This document shows positions 18,886 through 30,186 of a stretch of DNA of 64,000 bases, piece after piece. The position numbers and the translations under genes are program-made. Each line of letters opens with the position of its first letter. Position 1 is the first letter of the stretch. Location: NCBI RefSeq assembly GCF_014621695.1, contig NZ_CP061281.1, positions 3,162,001-3,226,000 on the forward strand, read 5' to 3'. The notes under the pieces are model-generated. The model was not told where the DNA came from. It searched no databases and saw only the letters and a program-made list of their open reading frames with translations. This DNA comes from Streptomyces xanthii. GTDB lineage: Bacteria > Actinomycetota > Actinomycetes > Streptomycetales > Streptomycetaceae.

Positions 18886-20037
18886 CTAGTACGGCTGGGC
18901 CAGGACGTGGGCGGCGCCCGGGACGCCGACCTTGAGGAGCTCGTCCTCCTCGGGGGTCGTCGGGGTGCCGGTCTCCTGGCGCAGCACCGCGCGGGACAGG
19001 GCCTGCACCCACATGGCGCGCGGGCGGCGCCGCGCCTCCCAGGCGGTGAGCGCCTCGGGGACGCCGGCCTCGGCGTCCAGCGCCTCGGCGAGGACCAGCG
19101 CGTCCTCGACCGCCATGGCCGCACCCTGTGCGAGGTGCGGGGTGGAGGCGTGCGCGGCGTCCCCGGCGAGGACGACGCGGCCCACGTGCCAGGGCTCCTC
19201 GACGCTCACCTGGGAGATCCGCGAGTACACGACCGCCGACGGGTCGGTGACGGCGGCGAGCGCGTCGGCGACCGGCCCCGAGAACATGCGCAGGCGTGCG
19301 GCGAGCTGCTCGTGGGCTCGCTCCGGGGCGGGCCGGAAGTCCTCCTTCTCGGCGAACACCGCGCCCAGGTACATGAGTTCCCCGGTGATCGGTGTGAGCA
19401 GCGCCTTCGCCTCCGGTCCGGCCGTGCCCATGACGACGCCGCGCACCTCGGGCGGGCGCGGCACGGTGACCCGCCAGTTGGCGAAGCCCGTGTACTCGGG
19501 GGCGTACGTGTCCCCGTAGAGCCGGGTGCGCAGCGGGGAGCCGATGCCGTCGAAGCCGACGACGAGGTCGTGGCGGGACTGGCCGCCGTCGGAGAGGGTG
19601 ACGTCGACTCCGGTGCCGTCGTCCTTCAGCTCGGTGATCGTCGTGCCGAGGCGCAGCCGGGCTCCGGCGGCGCGGGCCGCGTCGGCGAGGATCCGGGCGA
19701 GGGCGGGGCGCGGGATGCCATTGGCGGCGGGGGCGTCGGCCATGCGGGGCTGGGGTATCGCGGCGAGCGTGGTCCCGGCCGGGTCGGCGATGGTCAGGGT
19801 GTCCCACGCGAAGCCGGCCGCGAGGCACGCGTCGAGGACGCCGATCTCGCGCATGACGTGCAGCGCGTTGGTCGGCTGGATGATGCCGACGCCGAGCGCG
19901 TCGAGCTCTTCGCGCAGTTCCGCGACCTCGACGGTGTGGCCGCGGCGGGCCAGGGCCGTGGCGAGGGTGAGGCCGCCGATGCCGCCGCCGTGGATCAGGA
20001 CGCGAAGGGCGGTCGCTGGTGCGGGTGCTGCCGTCAT
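18886..20037 (-). CDS. FAD-dependent monooxygenase (PHBH-like)
   Basis: This 383-aa flavoprotein resembles group A aromatic hydroxylases. It has the N-terminal Rossmann motif GGGIGGLTLATALARRGH, the DG motif in VVGFDGIGSPLRTRLYG, and the FAD-ribityl motif RVVLAGDAAHASTPHLAQGA. It should use NAD(P)H and O2 to hydroxylate a substrate. No biosynthetic genes surround it, so the substrate cannot be inferred. It is divergent from the ADP-ribosylglycohydrolase-like gene, with about 200 nt between them, and has no partner in an operon. Confidence 0.88.
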   Translation of the reverse strand: MTAAPAPATALRVLIHGGGIGGLTLATALARRGHTVEVAELREELDALGVGIIQPTNALHVMREIGVLDACLAAGFAWDTLTIADPAGTTLAAIPQPRMADAPAANGIPRPALARILADAARAAGARLRLGTTITELKDDGTGVDVTLSDGGQSRHDLVVGFDGIGSPLRTRLYGDTYAPEYTGFANWRVTVPRPPEVRGVVMGTAGPEAKALLTPITGELMYLGAVFAEKEDFRPAPERAHEQLAARLRMFSGPVADALAAVTDPSAVVYSRISQVSVEEPWHVGRVVLAGDAAHASTPHLAQGAAMAVEDALVLAEALDAEAGVPEALTAWEARRRPRAMWVQALSRAVLRQETGTPTTPEEDELLKVGVPGAAHVLAQPY

Positions 20038-20244
20038 GCCGGGTGACTCCTGGGGTCAAGTTCCGTGACGCGGACGGGGACTGACGGGTGGTCGGACCTC
20101 GCCGGCCTGTGACGCGGCATGTTAATCAGCCTCGCGGGGCGGTCTGCGGGCAACCCCCGCAACATCGGCACAGGTTCTCCTCGCGGGGCCGCGTGATGGG
20201 ATGGAGGCCCAGATCAACGTGGATCGTCAGAGGGGAACATCGTC

Positions 20245-21798
20245 GTGAGTCAGCCGGCCGGTCCGGGCCCGCGTTTCGTGCCGCGCGCGTACATCAATCC
20301 GCGGTTCGAGGAAGACCTGCAGTTCAACGCCGTGAGCAGCCCCCCGCGCTACGCCTCGCGCACCGAACGGCCCGTGCGGTACGGCGCCGTCGCCGACGGG
20401 CAGGGCACGGTCACCGGGTACGTGTGGGCGAACGACGAGGACGACGCGGCGGGCTGGATCGTGCGCCGGGATGCCGGTGAGAAGGCCGCGGGCGACGGCA
20501 CGTGGGCGCTGCGGCTGCGCGACTCCAAGGCGGCGGGCCGCACCCCGGGCGAGGCCCTGCGCCGTCTGCTCGACGACGGGGCCACGCCCTCCGGGGCGCA
20601 CGTGATCGGCAGTTCGATCGCGTGGGCGCCGCACGTCGACGCCCTGTACGCGCTGGCGGACGTCCCGCGCGACCGGGTGCGCGACGCCGCCGCCGGCGCC
20701 CTGTACGGGCTCGCCCTCGGCGACGCGATGGGCCGCCCGCTCTCCGCGCTCCCCCTGGACGGCATCCGGTCCGCGTACGGCGAGTGGACCGCGATGGAAC
20801 TCCCCTGGCACGACGGCGAGTCGGGGACTCCGGGCGACCCCCGGCAGGCGGCGGTGCCGCGGGCCCGGGTGTCGGACCAGACCCAGCTGGCCCTCGCCGT
20901 CGCCGAGGCCCTCGCCGAGACCGCCGTCCGCCCGCCCCAGACGGAGGCCGAGGCCCGGCACAGCCTCACCACGCGCGGGGCGCTGCCCGCGCCGCCGTGG
21001 GTGACGCCGCCCGCCGTCGCCACCGCGCTGCGCACGCATCTGGTGCGCTGGCTCGCCTCGCCGGACAACGACCGCGGCGCCGGCCGCACCACCGTCGACG
21101 CCTGTACGGCGCTGCGTGACCCGGGCAACCCCTGGCAGGCGGCGACCGCCCTGGAGTCCAAGGGCTGCGGCGCGGTCGTGCGGGCGGCGGCCGTCGGGCT
21201 CGCCCCGTACCTGAGCGCCGAGCAGCGCTCCGGCATCGCGCAGGCGCAGGCCGCGCTGACACACGGCCACCCGACCGCGCTCGCCGCGAGTGATCTGGCC
21301 GCGCACGCGGTGCACCTCCTGGCCCACGGCTGCGAACCCGGCGCCCTCCTGGACCGGCTGCGCGCCCACGCGGCCGCGTCCCGCCGTACGTACCGGGCGG
21401 AGTGGCTCGGCGACCTTGCCGAGCGCGCGGGGGCGGACAGCCCGGCAGCGTACGCGGAGCGCGGATGGGACGAGTGCCTCGTGGCGCTGGACGCGGTGGG
21501 CGCGGCGCTGGCCCCCGCGGAACGGGACCGGGAGCCGGCGCGGGCCGTCGGCGGTGCCTGGACGGCCGACATCGTCCTCGCGGGCGCGCTCTACGCCTGC
21601 CTCGTCACCGACGCACATCCCCGCAACACGATCCGCCGCGCCGCGCACACGTCCGGGGCCTCGGCGGCGACGGCGGCGCTGGCCGGGGCGTTCGCGGGGG
21701 CGGGGCGCGGGGCGGACCGCTGGCCGCGGGAGTGGACGGAGGCGATCGAGTACGGGGAGCGGGTGCGGGTGCTCAGCGGGGCCTGGGACCGTAGCTGA
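20245..21798 (+). CDS. ADP-ribosylglycohydrolase-like protein with degraded metal site
   Basis: The GTG start has AGAGGGG upstream; the protein has 517 aa. From about residue 145 it matches the ADP-ribosylglycohydrolase (DraG/ARH) fold, with GALYGLALGDAMGRP at 151-165. Active members bind two Mg ions through a DDT motif and a late GGD-x-DT motif. Here these read S210-D-Q-T213 and SGASAAT at 470-476, so the late Asp pair is missing. The first ~140 residues are an extra domain that I do not recognise (RAYINPRFEEDLQFNAV ...). It may bind ADP-ribose or another nucleotide without hydrolysing it. Confidence 0.8.
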   Translation: MSQPAGPGPRFVPRAYINPRFEEDLQFNAVSSPPRYASRTERPVRYGAVADGQGTVTGYVWANDEDDAAGWIVRRDAGEKAAGDGTWALRLRDSKAAGRTPGEALRRLLDDGATPSGAHVIGSSIAWAPHVDALYALADVPRDRVRDAAAGALYGLALGDAMGRPLSALPLDGIRSAYGEWTAMELPWHDGESGTPGDPRQAAVPRARVSDQTQLALAVAEALAETAVRPPQTEAEARHSLTTRGALPAPPWVTPPAVATALRTHLVRWLASPDNDRGAGRTTVDACTALRDPGNPWQAATALESKGCGAVVRAAAVGLAPYLSAEQRSGIAQAQAALTHGHPTALAASDLAAHAVHLLAHGCEPGALLDRLRAHAAASRRTYRAEWLGDLAERAGADSPAAYAERGWDECLVALDAVGAALAPAERDREPARAVGGAWTADIVLAGALYACLVTDAHPRNTIRRAAHTSGASAATAALAGAFAGAGRGADRWPREWTEAIEYGERVRVLSGAWDRS

Positions 21799-21947
21799 CG
21801 GGTGGCTGCGGCCCGGCGGGGGCTTCCTGCGGAAATGCCACACCGATGTCCGCAAGCCGTAACGATCCGCCCCGGCACGTACGGAACGACACCCTCCCCG
21901 GGCACGATCCCCTCGCACCGCACGACATCGACCACGGGGGTCCGACC

Positions 21948-22652
21948 ATGCGCGCCTACGCGAACCGAACGAGCAGGAAGCTGTACGTCCTGGGGGTGGC
22001 CGCCGCCGCGGCCCTGGCCCTGTCGGCCTGCGGCCCGGGCGACTCGGAGGGCTCGGCCGACGGCCCGACGAGCGCGTCCCCCACGACCGCGCAGTCGACG
22101 CCGCCGTCGACCCCGGACTCCCCGTCGGCGCCGGCCTCGTCCCCGGTACCGTCCTCCCCCGACCCCACGATCTCCGGCGGCCCCGGCGATGCCGGGAACG
22201 GCGGCTGGGACCTGGCCGACCGCCAGACCCCGCCGGCCGGTTCGGTCTGCGACCACGACGGCCAGGGCCCGTACGGCGCGATCGAGTCGGTCAGCGCGGG
22301 AGGCGAGAGCCCGACCATGCTCGGCCTCGTCCTGGGCTCCTACCGGTGCGACGCCGACGGCCCCACGTTCACGCCCAGCAGCGCGACCGGCGCCGCCACG
22401 GACGTGCTGACCGACGACACGCACCTGAAGGTCGTCGTCGGCGGACAGCTCGCACAGGACCTGGGCACCAAGACCCCGGACGCGAACACGTTCGTCAAGC
22501 ACCTCATGGACCTGCAGGACAAGAACGCCCTCGGCGGCCCGAAGGCCCCGCAGTTCTACTTCCGCACCGACGTGCCGTCGGACGACATCAACGCGATGCC
22601 GGACGACAACAGCCACCTGATCTACCTGTTCCAGATCACCGACGGCGACTGA
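21948..22652 (+). CDS. Predicted secreted lipoprotein
   Basis: The ATG at 21948 has a GGGGG site upstream; an in-frame ATG 34 codons earlier is less likely. The 234-aa product has a signal peptide ending in the lipobox LSAC, with Cys28 as the lipidated residue. A Ser/Thr/Pro-rich linker (about 30-75) follows, then a globular part with four further regions of Asp/Gly loops. I do not recognise the family. It is probably an envelope protein of unknown function. Confidence 0.75.
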   Translation: MRAYANRTSRKLYVLGVAAAAALALSACGPGDSEGSADGPTSASPTTAQSTPPSTPDSPSAPASSPVPSSPDPTISGGPGDAGNGGWDLADRQTPPAGSVCDHDGQGPYGAIESVSAGGESPTMLGLVLGSYRCDADGPTFTPSSATGAATDVLTDDTHLKVVVGGQLAQDLGTKTPDANTFVKHLMDLQDKNALGGPKAPQFYFRTDVPSDDINAMPDDNSHLIYLFQITDGD

Positions 22653-22806
22653 CCCCGCCCACCGACCGAGGCCGACTCACGGCAGGTCGGGATCAGCTCG
22701 ACCTGCCTCGCAAGCATCTGAAACCCTCCGTGATCTTCCGAACACCCTGTGTGCAGCACGTGAAGATTCCGCAGGAGATGTGCTCGTTCGGCATATGCCA
22801 TCCGTG

Positions 22807-22835
22807 TTGACTCCGCGTCAATTACGTTCTGCGAT
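22807..22835 (+). promoter_or_regulatory. Possible promoter of the SsgA-like gene
   Basis: TTGACT at 22807-22812 and TGCGAT at 22830-22835 are separated by 17 nt. A transcript starting near 22842 would fit the ATG at 22876. The -10 match is weak. Confidence 0.3.
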
Positions 22836-22875
22836 GGCGCGACTACATATGCATGTACGAGAGGGCGTGGACTCG

Positions 22876-23346
22876 ATGATCCCCGAGATGAGCAGGACCG
22901 GCGCGGGGCTGGAGGCGTGGACGAGCGGATCGATCACTCAGGGCGCGGAGCGGCACCCTTGCGCGGTGCTGCTGCGGTACGAGGCCGACGATCCGTTCGT
23001 CGTGACGCTGACGGTGTCGCCCGGCACCGCCGCGAGCCCGAGGACGAGCTCCCGGTGGGTGATCTCCCGCGATCTGCTGACGGCGGGGTTAGGCGGCGCG
23101 GTCGGCATCGGAGCCGTATCGGTTCTGCCCGGGCAGAACCCCGACGAGCCGGCCCACGTGACGATCCGCGTGCAGGAGCAGGGCGCGGGACGGGGCACCG
23201 AGACGCTGATCCGGCTCGGCCACGCGGCCCTGATGACGTACCTGGAGCGCAGCCACGCGCTCCAGCCCTTCGGCACCGAGCCGACCGAGATGGCCCTCGA
23301 CCGCGAACTCGCCCGCATCCTGGGCGACGGCGACGGCCACGCCTGA
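22876..23346 (+). CDS. SsgA-family (SALP) sporulation/cell-division regulator
   Basis: SALP proteins are specific to morphologically complex actinomycetes; they guide septum placement and spore-wall synthesis. The block LRYEADDPFVVTLTV, then WVISRDLLTAGL and ALMTYLERSHALQPFGTE, matches the family layout. From ATG 22876 it has 156 aa, a little longer than SsgA or SsgB. Alternatives are a Met four codons later or sites upstream. Codon 72 (23089-23091) is TTA, the rare codon read by the bldA tRNA. Translation is therefore likely limited to late growth. It is convergent with the PepSY lipoprotein gene. Confidence 0.8.
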   Translation: MIPEMSRTGAGLEAWTSGSITQGAERHPCAVLLRYEADDPFVVTLTVSPGTAASPRTSSRWVISRDLLTAGLGGAVGIGAVSVLPGQNPDEPAHVTIRVQEQGAGRGTETLIRLGHAALMTYLERSHALQPFGTEPTEMALDRELARILGDGDGHA

Positions 23347-23352
23347 CCGGCC

Positions 23353-23377
23353 GCGGGGCCGAGGGACCCGGCCCCGC
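23353..23377. terminator. Bidirectional stem-loop between convergent genes
   Basis: A perfect 9-bp GC-rich inverted repeat (23353-23361 with 23369-23377) lies between the stops of the SsgA-like gene and the PepSY lipoprotein gene. There is no T-run in either direction. Confidence 0.6.
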
Positions 23378-23388
23378 TCTTCGACCGC

Positions 23389-24081
23389 TCAGTCCCGGTC
23401 GATGTTCTCGTGCAGCACCTTGCCGTTGCCGGCGTCGATGTCGAAGGTCGTCTTGACCCACGTCGCCGGCGTGACCACGTCCACCGCCCAGACCGTCGGC
23501 CCGCCGTCGGAGTCGTCGAGGCCGACCGACGTGACCGTGCCCTTCTTCCGGTCCGTGGCCGTCTCGGCCGCCTTCATCGACGTGATCTCGGCCGCCGCGA
23601 GCTTGTCGGTGTTCTCCTTCTTGTCACCCGCGTCCTGGTCCTTGTCCTTCTCGGACTTCGTGACCTTGCCGGTGACGCCGTCGATCCGTACGTCGGTGCT
23701 CGTGCCGTCCGACGCGACGACCTCCGCGTCCCACTCCGGATTCCCCTGGTCGTCGTCGCCCAGCTCGATCTCCAGGAGCTTGCCGCCGGAGACCTCCTTC
23801 TCGGCGGTCATGGCCGCCTTGTCCCAGTCGACCTTCGTCGCGGTGATCAGCTTCCTGCGCTCGGCCTGATCCTCGCTCAGCCGCGGCGAGGCAGACGCGG
23901 AAGCGGTCGCGGCCGCCTGCTCGGCCGCGCGGTCCGCCTGCTTCGTACCCGAAGAGGTGTCGTCCCCGTCGTCCGACGAACAGGCGCTCAGCAAGGACAG
24001 CGACGCGGCGACGGCGCACAGGACGCCGACGGCACGCCCTCGGGCGAGGCGGTTGCTCCGCTTCACGGGTGCAGAGTGCAT
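23389..24081 (-). CDS. PepSY-domain lipoprotein
   Basis: This 230-aa protein starts at ATG 24081. A signal peptide ends in LLSAC with Cys34 as the lipid attachment site. Two PepSY-like repeats follow (around EVSGGKLLEIELGDDDQGNP and TVWAVDVVTPATWVKTTFDI). PepSY domains are thought to restrain peptidases or bind peptides near the cell wall. A charged Lys/Asp linker lies between the repeats. The upstream open frame (to 24789) is antisense to the PIG-L gene and is not real. Confidence 0.85.
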   Translation of the reverse strand: MHSAPVKRSNRLARGRAVGVLCAVAASLSLLSACSSDDGDDTSSGTKQADRAAEQAAATASASASPRLSEDQAERRKLITATKVDWDKAAMTAEKEVSGGKLLEIELGDDDQGNPEWDAEVVASDGTSTDVRIDGVTGKVTKSEKDKDQDAGDKKENTDKLAAAEITSMKAAETATDRKKGTVTSVGLDDSDGGPTVWAVDVVTPATWVKTTFDIDAGNGKVLHENIDRD

Positions 24082-24415
24082 GGCAGGCCTTTCGGGCTGG
24101 GGCACCGGGGAACTCCCTCGCTCCGGCGCTCGGTCCACCCCCCACATCGAGACGTCCGCGCACCACCGTCCCGGCGGCCCCGCGCGTGACGCACGGCGCG
24201 GACCCACCGATCCTCGCAGCCCGCCCCGCTCACGGCATCCGGGCACTGGGCCGTCCGTGTCGGCCCCCGCCGCCGCCCGTCCGGGTGAACGGAACATGTA
24301 CGCGCATGGAACCCGCGCCCCCTGCCGAGCCTCTACCCAGGTGAACCAACCTGAACAGAGGCGCGCTCCACCGACACCGCCGCGCCGCCTCGCAGCGGAC
24401 GGAGTGAGCGCCACT
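24082..24415. other. Intergenic region between divergent genes
   Basis: This 334-nt stretch separates the PepSY lipoprotein gene from the PIG-L gene and should hold both promoters. I see no gene, convincing promoter boxes or strong palindrome in it. Confidence 0.5.
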
Positions 24416-26527
24416 GTGCGGAAGAGACCTGCGATACCGCGCCCTTCGCGGCCCGAAATGCGCCCTATGCCCAAGCTTCCGGCGCCCCGGCCCGGCCCCG
24501 CGCCCGCGCCTGCATCGGCCCCCGACGCCGATCCCGTGCCCTCCGCCGCCCGTTCCCTGACCCGGCGCGGACTCCTGCTCGGCACCTCCGCCGTGGCCGC
24601 CACCACCGCCCTCGCCGCCTGCGCACCCCGCGCGACCGTGCCCCCGCCCCGCACCTCCGTCCCCTCCCCCGCCTCCGGCCGCCCCGCCGCGCAGGCGGAC
24701 CGCGCCCTGCTGCTCCAGGTCCTCGCCCACCCCGACGACGACCTGTACTTCATGAACCCGGACACCCAGCAGGCCCTCGCCGCCGGCACCCCGCTCGTCT
24801 GCGTCTACGTCACCGCCGGCGAGGCCGACGGCCGGAACAAGACGGCGACCGACCGCGACCCCGCCCCCGACAAGGCCGCCTACTCCGCCGCCCGCCACCA
24901 GGGCCTGCGCCAGTCCTACGCGACCCAGCTCGGCCTCCCCCTCTTCACCCCCTGGGACCAGCGCGTCCTGCGCCTGCCCAGCGGCTTCCGCGCCGAGCTC
25001 GACGTCCTCGAACACGGGGGCCGCCGCGTCGAGCTGGTCCACCTGAACCTCGCCATGCACACCGCGGCGGGCCACATGGGCGCCCCGTCCCTCTGGCGCG
25101 ACCCGGGCCTGCTCCTGCGCACCCTCGTCCCCGAGGGCTCCCCGCTGCGGGCCGTCCAGACGTACACCCACGACTCCGTCGTCACCGTCCTCGCGGAACT
25201 GTTCCGGCGCTACCGGCCGACCGTCGTGCACACCCTCGACCCGGACCCCGACATCCAGGTCAGCGACCGGCTCACCCGCATCCGCGACAGCGAGCAGCCC
25301 GGCTACTCCGACCACGCCGACCACACCGCCGTCGCCTCCTTCACCTGGGCGGCGCTGATCCGCTGGGCCCGGACCGCGCCGGGCGGCCCACCCCCGTTCG
25401 TCGTCACCGCCTACCGCGGCTACTACAACCACCACTGGCCGAAGAACCTCCCGCCGCGCCTGCTCGACCAGAAGGCCGCCCACCTCGTCCCGTACGGCGC
25501 GGCCCCCGACTGGTCCTGCGGCAACCCGGCCGGCTGCGGCGACTACAACGTCGGCGGCGACCGCCCCCTGACCAACCGCAAGGGCTGGGTCCGCGCCACC
25601 CACCACCGCTACCCGGGCCCGCGCCTCACGCTGGTGCGCGGCGCCGGCGGCCGGGCCACCGCGTACGGCGTCCTCGGCCTGCGCGCGGTCCGCTACGACG
25701 AGAAGCCGGGCGGCGGTTTCGCGGACCCGGTCGACCTCGGCGGCGGCCCGCTCGCCCCGGTGCTCGGCAGCGCCCCTCTCCCGGCCGACCGCCACCTGCT
25801 GTTCGGCCTGCGCCTGGCCGAGCTCGAAGGCCTGGGCGGGCCCGACGTACGGGAGATCGTGGCCCTGGAGCCCGCCCGGCGTGGCGCCGGCGCCGGCACC
25901 TGGACCGGCCTCGGCAACCCGGAGTCCGACCCCGACCGGGGCCGGCGCATCGGCGTCCCGGTGGCCGTCACCGCCCGCGACGGCAGGGTCCACCTCTTCG
26001 TCCGCAACGCCGGACAGGGCGTCAGCACCCGTGTCCGCGACACCTCCGGCACCTGGTCGCCTTGGAAGGACCTCGGCGGCGGCCCCGTCCAGGACGGCCT
26101 CACCGCGGTCCTCGGCCCCGGCGGCCGGGTCCACGTCTACGCGCCGGGCCGGGACACCGTCCACCACTGGACCCCGGACGGGCCCGCTCCGCTGACCGGC
26201 CTGCCCACCCCCGCCGACGCCATAGCCGCGGCGGACGGCCGCCTGTACTACCGTCCGCCCGCCTCCGACCGCCTCCTCTCCCCCGGCGGCCCGCCCGTCG
26301 ACTTCCCCGGCTACGGCCCGGTCACCGCCACCGGCCCCTACCTCCTCGGCCGCGCCACGGACGGCACCGTCCAACTCCTCCACCAGGGCCGCCTCACCCG
26401 CCCCGCGGGCCTGCCACCGACCCTGGACACCCCGTCCCTGACCGCGACCGGGGCCGCCCCCACCCTCGCCGGACTCTCCTTCGACGCCCGCCCCTGGCTG
26501 TGGCGTCCCACCCAGGCCAGGGCCTGA
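24416..26527 (+). CDS. Secreted PIG-L family deacetylase with C-terminal beta-propeller-like region
   Basis: The proposed GTG start (24416) has GGAG 11 nt upstream and gives 703 aa. ATGs at 24458 or 24467 are alternatives. The twin-arginine signal reads [20 protein letters not shown], with a possible lipobox LAAC. The PIG-L/LmbE domain follows, with the zinc motif AHPDDD (His105) and [10 protein letters not shown]. Such enzymes remove N-acetyl groups from GlcNAc-type sugars. The last ~300 residues contain repeated [15 protein letters not shown] units that look like a lectin-like beta-propeller. It is likely exported and acts on a cell-wall or environmental glycan. Confidence 0.82.
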   Translation: MRKRPAIPRPSRPEMRPMPKLPAPRPGPAPAPASAPDADPVPSAARSLTRRGLLLGTSAVAATTALAACAPRATVPPPRTSVPSPASGRPAAQADRALLLQVLAHPDDDLYFMNPDTQQALAAGTPLVCVYVTAGEADGRNKTATDRDPAPDKAAYSAARHQGLRQSYATQLGLPLFTPWDQRVLRLPSGFRAELDVLEHGGRRVELVHLNLAMHTAAGHMGAPSLWRDPGLLLRTLVPEGSPLRAVQTYTHDSVVTVLAELFRRYRPTVVHTLDPDPDIQVSDRLTRIRDSEQPGYSDHADHTAVASFTWAALIRWARTAPGGPPPFVVTAYRGYYNHHWPKNLPPRLLDQKAAHLVPYGAAPDWSCGNPAGCGDYNVGGDRPLTNRKGWVRATHHRYPGPRLTLVRGAGGRATAYGVLGLRAVRYDEKPGGGFADPVDLGGGPLAPVLGSAPLPADRHLLFGLRLAELEGLGGPDVREIVALEPARRGAGAGTWTGLGNPESDPDRGRRIGVPVAVTARDGRVHLFVRNAGQGVSTRVRDTSGTWSPWKDLGGGPVQDGLTAVLGPGGRVHVYAPGRDTVHHWTPDGPAPLTGLPTPADAIAAADGRLYYRPPASDRLLSPGGPPVDFPGYGPVTATGPYLLGRATDGTVQLLHQGRLTRPAGLPPTLDTPSLTATGAAPTLAGLSFDARPWLWRPTQARA

Positions 26528-26587
26528 GCCCGTCCTGACCAGCGGCGCACCGGCCCCGAGGATCCGCGAGAACGGAGAGGGCATGCA

Positions 26588-26623
26588 AAAGGGCCCGTAC
26601 GACCGAAGTCGTACGGGCCCTTT
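26588..26623. terminator. Strong bidirectional terminator of tuf and the PIG-L gene
   Basis: This is a perfect 16-bp stem (26588-26603 with 26608-26623). On the minus strand the loop is TTCG and the stem ends in TTTT, a classic intrinsic terminator for the str operon. On the plus strand it can also stop the PIG-L transcript. Confidence 0.9.
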
Positions 26624-26672
26624 CAGAGCTCGCAGGAGCTACCAGGCGTCAAGCCCAACAGGTAAGCGGAAC

Positions 26673-27866
<1,194 letters not shown>

Positions 27867-27943
27867 TGGGGTCCTCCTGGAGTGGTTCTGAACGCCTTGC
27901 TTCATCGGCGCCAGGTGATCTTTGCTGGAAAGCCCGGTGCCCG

Positions 27944-27977
27944 GGGGCATTCACCCGCAACCGCGGATGAATGCCCC
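27944..27977 (-). promoter_or_regulatory. Stem-loop between fusA and tuf
   Basis: The arms 27944-27953 and 27968-27977 form a perfect 10-bp stem with a 14-nt loop. It lies 43 nt past the fusA stop and may be an attenuator or processing site. In other Streptomyces tuf has its own promoter in this gap; I could not identify its boxes. Confidence 0.55.
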
Positions 27978-28020
27978 GAGAGGCTCCGGAGTCAAGCCTA
28001 AAGCTAGTGAACGCGGTGCG

Positions 28021-30147
28021 TTACTCGCCCTTGGCCTTCGCGATGATCTCCTCGGCGACGTTCCGCGGAACCTCGGCGTAGGAGTCGAACTGCATCGAGT
28101 AGCTCGCGCGACCCGACGTCTTGCTGCGGAGGTCGCCGACGTAGCCGAACATCTCCGAAAGCGGCACGAGGCCCTTCACGACGCGAGCGCCGCTGCGCTC
28201 CTCCATGGCCTGGATCTGGCCACGGCGGGAGTTGATGTCGCCGATGACCTCACCCATGTAGTCCTCGGGCGTGGTGACCTCGACGGCCATCATCGGCTCG
28301 AGCAGCACGGGCTTGGCCTTGCGCGCGGCCTCCTTGAAGGCCTGCGAGCCGGCGATCTTGAAGGCGAGCTCGGAGGAGTCGACCTCGTGGTAGGCACCGT
28401 CGAGAAGCGTGACGCGGACGCCCGTCATCTCGTAGCCGGCCAGGATGCCGAACTGCATGGCCTCCTGCGCACCCGCGTCCACCGACGGGATGTACTCCCG
28501 GGGGATGCGGCCACCGGTGACCTTGTTCACGAACTCGTACGAGGCGTCGCCACTGTCGATCGGCTCGATCGCGATCTGCACCTTGGCGAACTGACCCGTA
28601 CCACCGGTCTGCTTCTTGTGGGTGTAGTCCACGCGCTCGACGGCCTGACGGATCGTCTCGCGGTAAGCGACCTGCGGCTTGCCGACGTTGGCCTCGACCT
28701 TGAACTCACGGCGCATACGGTCGACCAGCACCTCGAGGTGCAGCTCGCCCATACCACCGATGATGGTCTGGCCCGTCTCCTCGTCCGAGTGGACCTGGAA
28801 GGAGGGGTCCTCCTCCGAGAGACGCTGGATGGCGACACCCAGCTTCTCCTGGTCACCCTTGGACTTGGGCTCGATGGCGACCTGAATGACCGGCGCCGGG
28901 AAGTCCATGGACTCCAGGATGACCGGGTTCTTGTCGTCGGACAGCGTCTCACCCGTCGTGGTCTGCTTCAGACCCATGACGGCGACGATGTCGCCCGCGC
29001 CCACCGACTCGATCTCCTCACGCTTGTTCGCGTGCATGCGGTAGATCTTGCCGATGCGCTCCTTCTTGCCCTTGACCGAGTTCAGCACCGAGGTGCCGGA
29101 CTCCAGGCGGCCCGAGTAGACCCGGACGAAGGTGAGCTTGCCCAGGTGCGGGTCGCTCATGATCTTGAACGCGAGGGCGGCCAGCGGCTCGTCGTCCGAC
29201 GGCTTGCGCTTGACGACGACCTCGGGGTCCTTGACGTCGTGGCCCTCGATGGCCTCGACGTCGAGCGGGGTCGGCAGGTAGCGCACGACGGCGTCGAGCA
29301 GGGGCTGAACACCCTTGTTCTTGAACGCGGTGCCACAGAACACGGGGGTGACGGTGGTGTCGCCGCCCTTGCCGGAGGCGATGGTGATGCGACGCACGGC
29401 GGCGTGCAGCTGCTCCACGGTGGGCTCGGTGCCCTCCAGGAACAGCTCCATCATCTCCTCGTCGTTCTCCGCGACGGCCTCGAGCAGCTTGCCCCGGTAC
29501 TCCTGGGCAGCCTCGGTGTGCGTGGCGGGGATGTCGACGATGTCGTAGGCCTCGCCCTTGGCGGCCTCGGCCGACCAGACGAACGCCTTCATCGTGACGA
29601 GGTCGACGACACCCTGGAAGTCGGCCTCGGCACCGATGGGGAGCTGCATGACCAGCGGGGTCGCACCGAGGCGGTCGACGATCATGTCGACGCAGCGGTG
29701 GAACTCGGCGCCGGTGCGGTCCAGCTTGTTGACGAAGCAGATGCGCGGCACGCCGTAACGGTCGGCCTGACGCCACACCGTCTCGGACTGCGGCTCAACG
29801 CCGGCGACACCGTCGAACACCGTCACGGCACCATCGAGAACACGCAGGGAGCGCTCCACCTCGACGGTGAAGTCGACGTGCCCAGGCGTGTCGATGATGT
29901 TGATCGTGTAGTCGTTGTCCTCGAGCGGCCAGTGGCAGGTGGTGGCAGCGGACGTGATCGTGATGCCACGCTCCTGCTCCTGCTCCATCCAGTCCATCGT
30001 GGCAGCGCCGTCGTGGACCTCACCGATCTTGTACGAGACGCCGGTGTAGAACAGGATCCGCTCGGTGGTGGTCGTCTTGCCCGCGTCGATGTGGGCCATG
30101 ATGCCGATGTTGCGCACCTTGGCCAGGTCAAGCGAAGTGGTAGCCAT
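28021..30147 (-). CDS. fusA: Elongation factor G
   Basis: EF-G is the GTPase that drives translocation and, with RRF, ribosome recycling. It has 708 aa. The G1 motif [19 protein letters not shown] is near residues 18-36 and the G3 motif DTPGHVDF follows. The G4 [10 protein letters not shown] and domains II-V are complete, including the domain IV and V region near [14 protein letters not shown]. It lies 39 nt after rpsG in the str operon. Confidence 0.98.
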   Translation of the reverse strand: MATTSLDLAKVRNIGIMAHIDAGKTTTTERILFYTGVSYKIGEVHDGAATMDWMEQEQERGITITSAATTCHWPLEDNDYTINIIDTPGHVDFTVEVERSLRVLDGAVTVFDGVAGVEPQSETVWRQADRYGVPRICFVNKLDRTGAEFHRCVDMIVDRLGATPLVMQLPIGAEADFQGVVDLVTMKAFVWSAEAAKGEAYDIVDIPATHTEAAQEYRGKLLEAVAENDEEMMELFLEGTEPTVEQLHAAVRRITIASGKGGDTTVTPVFCGTAFKNKGVQPLLDAVVRYLPTPLDVEAIEGHDVKDPEVVVKRKPSDDEPLAALAFKIMSDPHLGKLTFVRVYSGRLESGTSVLNSVKGKKERIGKIYRMHANKREEIESVGAGDIVAVMGLKQTTTGETLSDDKNPVILESMDFPAPVIQVAIEPKSKGDQEKLGVAIQRLSEEDPSFQVHSDEETGQTIIGGMGELHLEVLVDRMRREFKVEANVGKPQVAYRETIRQAVERVDYTHKKQTGGTGQFAKVQIAIEPIDSGDASYEFVNKVTGGRIPREYIPSVDAGAQEAMQFGILAGYEMTGVRVTLLDGAYHEVDSSELAFKIAGSQAFKEAARKAKPVLLEPMMAVEVTTPEDYMGEVIGDINSRRGQIQAMEERSGARVVKGLVPLSEMFGYVGDLRSKTSGRASYSMQFDSYAEVPRNVAEEIIAKAKGE

Positions 30148-30186
30148 AAGGCTTCAGTCTTCTCTCGGTCTCGATGTGGGTTGCGA

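Noticed and set aside
15984..19124. A 1046-codon minus-strand frame across the MFS-phosphatase gene
   Set aside because: It is antisense to the fusion gene and made of Arg/Gly/Pro-rich low-complexity sequence without any known motif.
24230..26584. A 784-codon minus-strand frame opposite the PIG-L gene
   Set aside because: It is Gly/Arg/Val-rich without conserved motifs; the plus strand encodes clear PIG-L residues.
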